Origin: Chryseobacterium sp. Leaf405
GTDB taxonomy: Bacteria; Bacteroidota; Bacteroidia; Flavobacteriales; Weeksellaceae
Assembly: GCF_001425355.1 (NCBI RefSeq)
Contig: NZ_LMQN01000015.1
Location: 942,702 to 1,006,701 of the forward strand
Reading direction: 5' to 3'
DNA length: 64,000 nucleotides
This document shows positions 16,893 through 23,580 of this stretch, in pieces. Position 1 is the stretch's first letter, and every line of letters begins with the position of its first letter. The translations under genes and the position numbers were made by a program. The notes beneath the pieces were generated by a model. The model did no database searches and was not told the DNA's origin. It saw only the letters and a program-made list of their open reading frames with translations.

Positions 16893-16911
16893 TAGCGTAA
16901 AATTAACACAA
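16893..16911 (-). promoter_or_regulatory. Predicted NrtR-like operator, copy 4 (reverse orientation)
   Basis: On the minus strand it reads TTGTGTTAATTTTACGCTA, sharing TTGTGT and ACGC with the other three copies. It ends 8 bp before the start of the vWA gene. No clear -7 box accompanies it. Confidence 0.45.
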
Positions 16912-16919
16912 AAAAAGTT

Positions 16920-17771
16920 ATGGGAGGTACAAGATATGACATGGACGCTCGTTTCGACAGAGCAAGAAAAGAAGGATATGCATCAAAATCTGCGGGAGAA
17001 ATTTTCACGCAGAATGCAAAAAGAAAAGCGCATGAATCTATGAATCCATACGGTATTTCTTTCAGAGAGTCAAGAGATTCTGAAGTTCATCCCAACTCAG
17101 TTCCTATTATTTTAGGGTTGGATGTAACGGGAAGTATGGGCCATATTCCTTATGATCTGATTAAAGATGGTTTGCCAAAATTAATGGGTGGAATTATCCA
17201 GGGCGGCGTTCCCGATCCGGCACTTTTATTCCTGGGAATCGGTGACCACGAATGTGATGGCTATCCTTTGCAGGTCGGTCAGTTTGAATCAGGAGACGAA
17301 GAACTGGATATGTGGCTTACCCGAACCTATATTGAATCAGGCGGTGGCGGAAATGCCGGTGAAAGTTATTTATTAGCATGGTATTTTGCGGCTTTTCATA
17401 CTAGAACCGATGCTTTCGAAAAGAGAAATCAAAAAGGATTATTGTTTACGGTGGGTGATGAACCTTGTCTGAAAACGCTTCCGGCTTCTGCCATCAGAGA
17501 AATTATGGGAACTGGGCAACAGACGTTTAAGCACACAGAATTATTGCAGGAAGCCAGAAAACGATATGAAGTGTATCACATCAGTGTTCTGCACTCCGAG
17601 CAGGCAGTGAGAGCAGACAGAGGATGGAGAGATTTATTAGGCCAGAATTGCTTGTCAATATCAGATTATCGTGATGTTCCGAAAGTGATTAAAGAAGTGG
17701 TTTGCAGAACATTCAAAAATAAATTTCTGAGACCGACTGATCTTTCAGAGTTAGATTATATTAAAAAATAG
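16920..17771 (+). CDS. von Willebrand factor A-domain-like protein
   Basis: A 283-residue cytoplasmic protein with a vWA core from about residue 62: ILGLDVTGSMG contains the MIDAS metal motif D68-x-T70-x-S72. A Gly-rich segment IESGGGGNAGESYLLAW and LLFTVGDEPCL follow, as in vWA folds. The ~60-residue N-terminus is basic and unassigned. vWA domains usually mediate metal-dependent protein binding; here the partner is unknown. It has a predicted operator 8 bp upstream and is followed after 4 bp by the adenylosuccinate-synthetase-like gene, so these two probably form an operon and may work together. Confidence 0.8.
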   Translation: MGGTRYDMDARFDRARKEGYASKSAGEIFTQNAKRKAHESMNPYGISFRESRDSEVHPNSVPIILGLDVTGSMGHIPYDLIKDGLPKLMGGIIQGGVPDPALLFLGIGDHECDGYPLQVGQFESGDEELDMWLTRTYIESGGGGNAGESYLLAWYFAAFHTRTDAFEKRNQKGLLFTVGDEPCLKTLPASAIREIMGTGQQTFKHTELLQEARKRYEVYHISVLHSEQAVRADRGWRDLLGQNCLSISDYRDVPKVIKEVVCRTFKNKFLRPTDLSELDYIKK

Positions 17772-17775
17772 TAAG

Positions 17776-18846
17776 ATGAAAATAGCACAAATAGTTATAG
17801 GCTTAGGGTTTGGTGATGAAGGAAAAGGTATCACTACAGATTTTCTTGCTCAGCAACATCCTGAGTCTGTAGTTATTCGGTTTTCTGGAGGTCAACAGGC
17901 GGCGCATACCGTTATGATTGATGATAAAAAGCATATTCATTCCAGCTTTTCGAGTGGTGCGCTGCGTGGTCTGCCTTCGTATTTTACGGAACACTGCACG
18001 ATTCACCCAACCTATTTATTGAATGAAAGGGAAGAATTAATTCATAAAAACGGAAATATTGAATTAATCATTCATCCGTTGGCAAAAGTAACTACCCCTT
18101 TTGATGTTTTATACAACAGGAAAAATGTCAAAAATTTAGAACACGGGACCTGCGGAAAAGGAGTCGGAGCCACGATGAAAAGAAATGAAAGTCCGTTTAA
18201 ATTATTTGCTGTTGATTTAATTGCTCCCAGAACAATGCTGATTGAAAAATTAAAAGGAATCGCCAACTATTACGGTTTTGAAGAAGATGAAGAAATCAAT
18301 AATGCTTTGCAGGATTTTTTAGAAGCGATTGATAAAATTGACTGGAAAATAGAGGACTATGAGTATTTAAAAACGTTTAATCATATTATTTTTGAAGGAA
18401 GCCAGGGAATTTTATTAGACATGGATCACGGCATTTTTCCGAATGTGACTTTTGCGAATACCACTTCAAAAAATGCGTTTGAGATTTGTCAGTTATTAAA
18501 AATTGAAAATATCGAAATGTTTTATGTGACAAGAAGTTATTCAACCCGTCACGGAAGCGGTTGGATGAGCAATGAAAAATCGCTGCCATTGAAAAATAAT
18601 GAAGAGGAAACCTGTACTTTTAATGAATATCAAAAAGGATTACGTTTTGGAGATTTAGATTATGATTTGTTGAATTATGCTTTGAAGTTAGATGAAGCGT
18701 ACGTGGTTGCTCAAAAGAAAAATCTGGTGGTTACTTGTTTAGATCAGTTAAAAGAAAAATTTAAAATAGAAAATATTAAGATAAATTTTGATGCTGTTTT
18801 TGGTTCTTATTCTCCTTATTCAAAGGATTTTAAGATAATTGATTGA
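17776..18846 (+). CDS. Compact adenylosuccinate-synthetase-like enzyme
   Basis: A 356-residue PurA-superfamily protein, shorter than the usual ~420-430 residues of bacterial PurA and closer to compact archaeal/PurZ-type forms. Conserved elements include GFGDEGKG (residues 11-18, catalytic D14), GGQQAAHT (37-45, H44), GTCGKGVG (124-131), FEGSQG (206-211), DMDHGIFPNVTFANTT and TRSYSTRHGSG (252-262). Differences are GxQWGDEGKGK reduced to GFGDEGKGI, loss of the canonical arginine-rich aspartate-binding loop (here EYQKGLRFGDLD), and TCLDQ in place of the guanine-binding TKLD. Its location inside an ADP-ribose locus, 4 bp after the vWA gene, argues for a specialised substrate rather than housekeeping AMP synthesis; this is inference. 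Confidence 0.8.
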   Translation: MKIAQIVIGLGFGDEGKGITTDFLAQQHPESVVIRFSGGQQAAHTVMIDDKKHIHSSFSSGALRGLPSYFTEHCTIHPTYLLNEREELIHKNGNIELIIHPLAKVTTPFDVLYNRKNVKNLEHGTCGKGVGATMKRNESPFKLFAVDLIAPRTMLIEKLKGIANYYGFEEDEEINNALQDFLEAIDKIDWKIEDYEYLKTFNHIIFEGSQGILLDMDHGIFPNVTFANTTSKNAFEICQLLKIENIEMFYVTRSYSTRHGSGWMSNEKSLPLKNNEEETCTFNEYQKGLRFGDLDYDLLNYALKLDEAYVVAQKKNLVVTCLDQLKEKFKIENIKINFDAVFGSYSPYSKDFKIID

Positions 18847-18889
18847 TAAGGGTTTTTAATCAAAAATTAGATAATATAATTATATAACT

Positions 18890-19363
18890 ATGAAAACAAT
18901 AATATATTTAAAAGGAGATGCTACAAACCCACAAAGAAAAGGAAATAAAATCATTACTCATATCTGCAATGATATAGGAGGTTGGGGAAAAGGTTTTGTT
19001 TTAGCGATTTCCAAGCGATGGAAAAAGCCTGAAAATGAATACAGAAAATGGTTTCAAAATGGTGAAAATTTTAACCTTGGAGAAATTCAAATGGTTGAGG
19101 TCGAAGATGATCTATGGGTTTGCAACATGATTGGACAGCATAAAACAGCTAACAATTCAAAAGGAATTTTACCGATTAGATATGAGGCTGTTGAAAGCTG
19201 CTTAGAGAAAATTTCTGTTGAAGCCTTAAAAATAAATGCAAGTATTCACATGCCGAGAATCGGTTGCGGCTTGGCAGGTGGAAAATGGAAAGAAATTGAA
19301 CCGATTATTGAAAGAACATTGCTGAAAAATAATGTGGAAGTATATGTTTATGATTTTGAATAA
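18890..19363 (+). CDS. TARG1/Poa1-like macrodomain protein
   Basis: A 157-residue single macrodomain. Motifs are YLKGDATNP (residues 6-14), HICNDIGGWGKGFVLAIS (24-41), VCNMIGQH and PRIGCGLAGGKW near the C-terminus, the pattern of OARD1/TARG1- and Poa1-like macrodomains that hydrolyse ADP-ribosyl esters or ADP-ribose-1''-phosphate. The loop that carries the catalytic Asp in human TARG1 (GCGLD) reads GCGLA here, so TARG1-type chemistry is doubtful and Poa1-type phosphatase or ADP-ribose binding is more likely. It follows the adenylosuccinate-synthetase-like gene by 43 bp. Confidence 0.88.
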   Translation: MKTIIYLKGDATNPQRKGNKIITHICNDIGGWGKGFVLAISKRWKKPENEYRKWFQNGENFNLGEIQMVEVEDDLWVCNMIGQHKTANNSKGILPIRYEAVESCLEKISVEALKINASIHMPRIGCGLAGGKWKEIEPIIERTLLKNNVEVYVYDFE

Positions 19364-19405
19364 ATAATTATTCGAAATTTAACATGCTGTAAAATTCTTA
19401 GCGAG

Positions 19406-19488
19406 CTTTGCTAAGTGAAACGCCTTTTTGAACTTAAAAATCAGCAGAATTATTAGAAAAAAACTTTGCGGATCTTGCGTTAAAAAAT
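19406..19488 (+). repeat. Interspersed ~84-bp intergenic repeat, copy A
   Basis: Two conserved boxes: CTTTGCTAAGTGAAACGCC plus TTTTTGAAC at the left, and CTTTGCGGATCTTGCGTTAA at the right, separated by ~30 bp of variable A/T-rich sequence. Copies B (22797-22880) and C (25177-25260) share both boxes and spacing. A small inverted repeat CTTAGC/GCTAAG overlaps the left box in this copy. It lies directly upstream of the gene starting at 19515. Confidence 0.65.
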
Positions 19489-19514
19489 AAATTAAGAATA
19501 TAAAAAGCACAACC

Positions 19515-19943
19515 ATGAAAACAAAAACAATATACAGACCAGTCGGAGAAAAAGAGATGCTTTTAATTATAGAAAGTAATTACAAAAGATTTCCTCCAAG
19601 ATTGGAATGGCAACCTATTTTCTATCCCGTTTTGAATGAAGATTATGCTTCCGAAATTGCAGAAAAATGGAATACAAGAGATGAAGCCGGAAATTATCTA
19701 GGTTTTGTAACCAAGTTTGAAGTATTGGAAGAAATTGCCAATCAATATCCTTCACAAAATGTCGGAACAAAAAATCATAATGAATTATGGGTTCCGTCAG
19801 AAGAATTAGACATATTTAATCAGTCGATCGTCGGAAATATTGAAGTGACGAAAGTTTTCATTGGGAAAGATTTTAGGAAAGCGGCAAATGATGAGATAGA
19901 AAATGTATTATTAACGATTAAAAAAACTAACAATGACCAATAA
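19515..19943 (+). CDS. Small protein of the type annotated 'ADP-ribosylation/crystallin J1'; possible ART-fold enzyme
   Basis: A 142-residue soluble protein with the well-conserved family pattern TIYRPVGEKEMLLI (residues 4-17), FPPRLEWQPIFYPVLNEDYASEIA, GFVTKFEV and HNELWVPSEELDIFNQSIVG. Databases often label such proteins 'ADP-ribosylation/crystallin J1' without biochemical proof. The arrangement of an N-terminal YR strand, a mid-chain FYPVLNxxYA strand-helix and a late strand with a conserved Glu (ELWVP) resembles an ADP-ribosyltransferase core, so it could be the missing writer of this eraser-rich locus; this is inference. It overlaps the PARG-like gene by 11 bp. Confidence 0.65.
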   Translation: MKTKTIYRPVGEKEMLLIIESNYKRFPPRLEWQPIFYPVLNEDYASEIAEKWNTRDEAGNYLGFVTKFEVLEEIANQYPSQNVGTKNHNELWVPSEELDIFNQSIVGNIEVTKVFIGKDFRKAANDEIENVLLTIKKTNNDQ

Positions 19944-20745
19944 AGGAATGGCAAAAGATACATTGGAAATCTTAGCCAAGAAACATTATATAAACGAACA
20001 CAACGAAAAAATCAACATAGAAAATCAAATGGAAACATGTATCAATGAAACCGTTTTGTTTTCATCCGAAGAATTGTCGGAAATTAAAGAAAGCGAACTT
20101 CCGAAAACCCATTTCAAAACCCAATTTGAAGTCTGGAGATGCAGTTCTTTAAAAGCAATTTTACAATTAGCCGAAGAAGAAAATCAGGAGAAACTAATGT
20201 GTCTGAATTTCGCATCGGCAAAAAATCCGGGTGGCGGTTTCATCAACGGCGCGGAAGCTCAGGAGGAAAGTTTAGCAAGAACTTCTGGTCTTCACGACAG
20301 CTTATTGCAAGGTTGGGAATATTACGACACGCATCGTGCAATGGAATCTTGTTTTTACACTGATATGATGATTTACAGCCCGAAAGTTCCGGTTTTCAGA
20401 AAGGATAAAGGCGAATTGTTACCGAAACCAATTTTGTGCAATTTCATCACTTCTCCTGCGGTAAATGCAGGTGTCGTAAAACGTCAAGAACCGGAAAGAG
20501 AAGGCGAAATTTTCGGAGCAATGGATATTAGAACAGATAAAATGCTTGCTTTGGCTTTAAGTCAGGGAAATGAAACTTTAATTTTAGGAGCTTGGGGATG
20601 CGGCGTTTTTAAAAATGATCCGAAAGAAATAGCGGAATTATTTAAAAAATACCTTCACGGAAAATATAAAAATAAATTTAAAAGAGTGGTTTTTGCGATT
20701 CTGTCGAAAAAAGAAGAAATGATAAAGCCGTTTGAGGAAATATAA
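19933..20745 (+). CDS. Bacterial-type poly(ADP-ribose) glycohydrolase (TIGR02452 family)
   Basis: A 270-residue microbial PARG-type macrodomain protein. The catalytic signature is NPGGGFINGAEAQEESLAR, with GGG at residues 100-102 and Q110-E111-E112, the QEE diad that cleaves ribose-ribose bonds in PAR or removes terminal ADP-ribose. ILGAWGCGVFKNDP near residue 220 is the conserved C-terminal ribose-binding loop. The ATG at 19933 overlaps the preceding gene by 11 bp; an ATG at 19948 (MAKDTLEIL) is an equally good start. Its stop overlaps the DUF4291 start (TAATG), so translation is probably coupled. Confidence 0.92.
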   Translation: MTNKGMAKDTLEILAKKHYINEHNEKINIENQMETCINETVLFSSEELSEIKESELPKTHFKTQFEVWRCSSLKAILQLAEEENQEKLMCLNFASAKNPGGGFINGAEAQEESLARTSGLHDSLLQGWEYYDTHRAMESCFYTDMMIYSPKVPVFRKDKGELLPKPILCNFITSPAVNAGVVKRQEPEREGEIFGAMDIRTDKMLALALSQGNETLILGAWGCGVFKNDPKEIAELFKKYLHGKYKNKFKRVVFAILSKKEEMIKPFEEI

Positions 20746-21380
20746 TGGAACTCAAATTAAAAAAATATAAAGAACAACTACAAGATTGGCCTCAAAAAGG
20801 ACATCACATCATGGCTCAATATGATGATGAGAAAATAATTGTTTACCAGTCTTACCGAAAATAAATCGGTGATTTTGCGGTTAAAAATCAATATTTTGGC
20901 GGAGCATTCAGTTTGGAAAGAATGACCTGGATAAAACCTAATTTCCTTTGGATGATGTACCGAAACGGCTGGGGAAGAAAAGAAGGTCAGGAATCAGTTT
21001 TGGCAATTCATTTAAAAATGAGTGCATTCAAAAAATATCTTGAAAATGCAGTATACTCTTCCTATAATGAGCGATTGGGAATTTCCAGAGAAGAATGGCA
21101 AGATCAGGTGAAAGAATCTTCTGTGAGACTGCAGTGGGATCCGGATCACGACCCTTTCGGAAATAAATTAGAAAGAAGAGCAATACAGATTGGTTTGAGA
21201 AATGAATTCGTTAAAACTTTTGCTAAAGAAGATCTAATTTTAATAGAAAATATTTCGGAATTTGTAAAAGACCAACACCAGTTTGTATTAAATGCTGACT
21301 TGGATCAATTAATTCTCCCTGAAGAAAAACCGTTGTTGTTTGATGATGAAGATTTAAATAAAAAATTAAGGTTAAAATAA
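20745..21380 (+). pseudogene. DUF4291 protein with an in-frame TAA
   Basis: Read through one stop, a 211-residue DUF4291 protein: GHHIMAQYDDEKIIVYQSYR, then IGDFAVKNQYFGGAFSLERMTWIKPNFLWMMYRNGWG and a C-terminal region with LRLQWDPDHDPFG-type residues. The frame is unbroken except for TAA at 20862-20864, where relatives normally have Glu (YRPEIG pattern), so GAA to TAA is the simplest change. DUF4291 is a domain of unknown function. The start overlaps the PARG-like stop codon by one base and the stop overlaps the next start by one base, showing it was part of a tightly coupled operon. Confidence 0.8.
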
Positions 21381-22287
21381 TGAAAGATAAACTCTTACTA
21401 GCTTCAAAATCACTTACGGGAATTTCCATTGGTGATGCTTTTGGAGAAAGTTTCTTTGGTGATGAAAGCTTAATTAAAACCTTTATTCAACAAAGAATTA
21501 TTCCTGAAAATTCTCTGGATTTTACGGACGATACAATTATGGCGATTGCTGTTTTTAAGTCTTTGGAAAAGTTTGGAGAAATTAATCAGGGCTTTTTGGC
21601 AGGAGAGTTTACAAGAAATTATTATTTGGATATCAATCGAGGTTATGGACCTTCGATGCATCAATATTTCAGAGCGGTAAAAAGCGGAGAAAATTGGAAA
21701 GATGTTTCTTATTCAAAATTTGAAGGACAAGGTTCAATGGGAAATGGCGGAGCGATGAGAACGGCTGTAATTGGAGCTTATTTTTACGATGATTTAATTC
21801 AACTTAAAAAAATGCAGAACTTTCCTGCGAAGTTACTCACGCCAACAAAGAAGCGATCGAAGGAACAAAAGCCATTGCTTTGGCTGCCGCGTTTGCGGTT
21901 CAGGAAAAATTGGGAATGATAAGCTTCAATCAGCAAAGTTTTATTCAAAAAATTCAGGATGAATTAAACGATTCTGATATGAAAAGTAAATTGAATAAAA
22001 CACTGTATTTAGATGGAAATCCAAGTATTGAATTGTTGGTGAAAACTTTAGGAAACGGCACAAAAATGACCGCTCAGGATACGGTTCCACTTATCATTTG
22101 GATGTTTTCGAGATACAGAACTAATTTTGAAGAATGTCTTTGGAATACCGTTTCAGCGTTGGCCGACAGAGATACGACTTGCGCAATGGCTGGAGGAATA
22201 AGCATTTTATGTTGTGATGAAAATACAATTCCGGATTGGACAAAGAATGTTGAAAATTGGAAAAACAGCAAATTTTATGAAAATTGA
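21380..22287 (+). pseudogene. ADP-ribosylglycohydrolase (ARH/DraG family), frameshifted in an A7 tract
   Basis: DraG-like ADP-ribosylglycohydrolase split by a single-base frameshift. The first frame carries GISIGDAFGESF, the metal motif DFTDDT and GSMGNGGAMR; the second carries EVTHANKEAIEGTKAIALAAAFA and the C-terminal metal motif DRDTTCAMAGGI. Reading the seven A at 21806-21812 as eight joins them into a 302-residue protein of normal length with all metal ligands. As given, the first product ends at 21919 and lacks the second half of the binuclear Mg site. Its last 11 bp overlap the next macrodomain gene. Confidence 0.85.
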
Positions 22288-22786
22288 ATTAATAAAAGGG
22301 GATATCACCAAAATAAAAGCAGATGCCATCGTGAATGCAGCCAATTCATCCTTACTCGGCGGAGGTGGTGTTGACGGAGCGATTCATCGTGCAGGAGGAA
22401 AACAAATTCTTGATGAATGCATTGAAATCAGAAACAGACAAGGAAAATGTAAAACTGGTGAAGCTGTTGTGACTAAAGCGGGAAATCTTCCTGCGGAATA
22501 TGTCATTCATACGGTTGGTCCGGTTTGGAATGATAATGAAGAAAAAAGTTCAGAATTATTGAGGAATTGTTATCAGAATTCATTGAAATTGGCGGAAAGC
22601 CTAAATATTAAAACAATTGCTTTTCCTAATATTAGCACAGGAGTTTACAGATTTCCGAAAGAACTGGCGGGAAAAATTGCTGTGAATGAGGTGAAAAATT
22701 TCACATCAAATATCATAGAGAAAATTATTTTCGTCTGTTTTGATGATGAAAATGAAGAGATTTACAAAAAATTATTAAAAGAATAA
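22277..22786 (+). CDS. MacroD-type macrodomain protein (YmdB-like)
   Basis: A 170-residue single macrodomain. [19 protein letters not shown] (residues 9-27), [14 protein letters not shown] and the phosphate-binding loop STGVYRFP are those of MacroD1/2 and YmdB, enzymes that remove ADP-ribose from acidic residues and deacetylate O-acetyl-ADP-ribose, the sirtuin product. The start at 22277 follows the family pattern (MKIELIKGD) and overlaps the glycohydrolase end by 11 bp; a longer in-frame extension upstream is not conserved. The presence of a sirtuin gene next door fits O-acetyl-ADP-ribose turnover. Confidence 0.93.
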   Translation: MKIELIKGDITKIKADAIVNAANSSLLGGGGVDGAIHRAGGKQILDECIEIRNRQGKCKTGEAVVTKAGNLPAEYVIHTVGPVWNDNEEKSSELLRNCYQNSLKLAESLNIKTIAFPNISTGVYRFPKELAGKIAVNEVKNFTSNIIEKIIFVCFDDENEEIYKKLLKE

Positions 22787-22796
22787 ATTACTATTT

Positions 22797-22880
22797 ATTT
22801 GCTGAGTGAAACGCCCTTACGAACGGGACTAGGCATGATAATTTTAAAATAAGATCTTTGCGGATTTTACGTTAAATTAA
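22797..22880 (+). repeat. Interspersed ~84-bp intergenic repeat, copy B
   Basis: Left box TTTGCTGAGTGAAACGCCC with GAAC shortly after, variable middle, right box ATCTTTGCGGATTTTACGTTAA. It lies directly upstream of the sirtuin start at 22894. Same layout as copies A and C. Confidence 0.65.
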
Positions 22881-22893
22881 TTATAAAAAACAA

Positions 22894-23580
22894 ATGAAAA
22901 AACTAACCATATTAACGGGCGCAGGAATCAGTGCTGAAAGCGGAATAAAAACCTTCAGAGACGGAGATGGTCTTTGGGAAAATCATAGCATCACGGATGT
23001 GGCAAGTCCGGAAGGATGGCAAAAAGACAGAACTTTAGTATTAGAATTTTATAACCAGAGACGTCGCCAGCTTCATGAAGTCGAACCCAATGATGCACAC
23101 AGATTATTGGTGGAATTAGAAAAACATTTCGAGGTTCAGATTATCACTCAAAACATAGATGATCTGCACGAAAGAGCGGGCTCTACGAATATCATTCACA
23201 TTCACGGAGAATTGTTCAAATCATGTTCTTGCAATAATAAAAATCTGATTTACCAACAAAAAGGCGATATCAATATCGGAGATAAAGCAGAAGATGGTGC
23301 TCAGTTACGACCGTTCATTGTTTGGTTCGGAGAAGACGTTCCGTTGATGAAAGAAGCTTCAAAAAAAGCAAAAGAAGCAGATATTTTCTTAGTCATTGGA
23401 ACTTCTCTGCAGGTGTATCCCGCCGCAGGATTGCTTCATGACATCAAGGATGATTGCCTTCTAATTGTCATCAACCCTAATGAAACAGGTTTCGGATACG
23501 GACAAAGAGCTGTCGTGATGAAAGAAACGGCAACTCAGGGAATGAAGTTATTATTCGATAAATTAGTAAATCTTGCCTAA
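22894..23580 (+). CDS. Class III sirtuin, NAD-dependent protein deacylase (CobB/SIRT5-like)
   Basis: A 228-residue SIR2 protein: GAGISAESGIKTFRD (residues 9-23), TQNIDDLH (85-92), catalytic H104 in HGEL and the cofactor segment GTSLQVYPAAGL. Y53 and R56 (YNQR) form the class III signature that favours succinyl and other acidic acyl groups. Of the four zinc cysteines only one pair remains (C111, C113); the second pair is absent, so the zinc module is probably lost. It consumes NAD and yields nicotinamide and O-acyl-ADP-ribose, and its stop overlaps the following ADP-ribosylglycohydrolase start by one base. Confidence 0.92.
   Translation: MKKLTILTGAGISAESGIKTFRDGDGLWENHSITDVASPEGWQKDRTLVLEFYNQRRRQLHEVEPNDAHRLLVELEKHFEVQIITQNIDDLHERAGSTNIIHIHGELFKSCSCNNKNLIYQQKGDINIGDKAEDGAQLRPFIVWFGEDVPLMKEASKKAKEADIFLVIGTSLQVYPAAGLLHDIKDDCLLIVINPNETGFGYGQRAVVMKETATQGMKLLFDKLVNLA

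Noticed and set aside
17776..18846. Evidence for a Z-genome (2-aminoadenine) system based on the PurA-like gene
   Set aside because: None of the other required phage genes (DpoZ, DatZ, MazZ) is present; the similarity is limited to compact size and motif changes.
19461..19490. TTGCGG/TTGCGTT sequences in repeat copies as further NrtR operators
   Set aside because: They are direct repeats, not inverted, and lack the TTGTGT half-site and 7-bp spacing of the four predicted operators.
5217..20864. Reassignment of TAA to a sense codon, suggested by two in-frame TAA codons
   Set aside because: TAA is the normal terminator of most genes in the window, including essential ones such as lepA, feoB and mutL, so a changed code is excluded.
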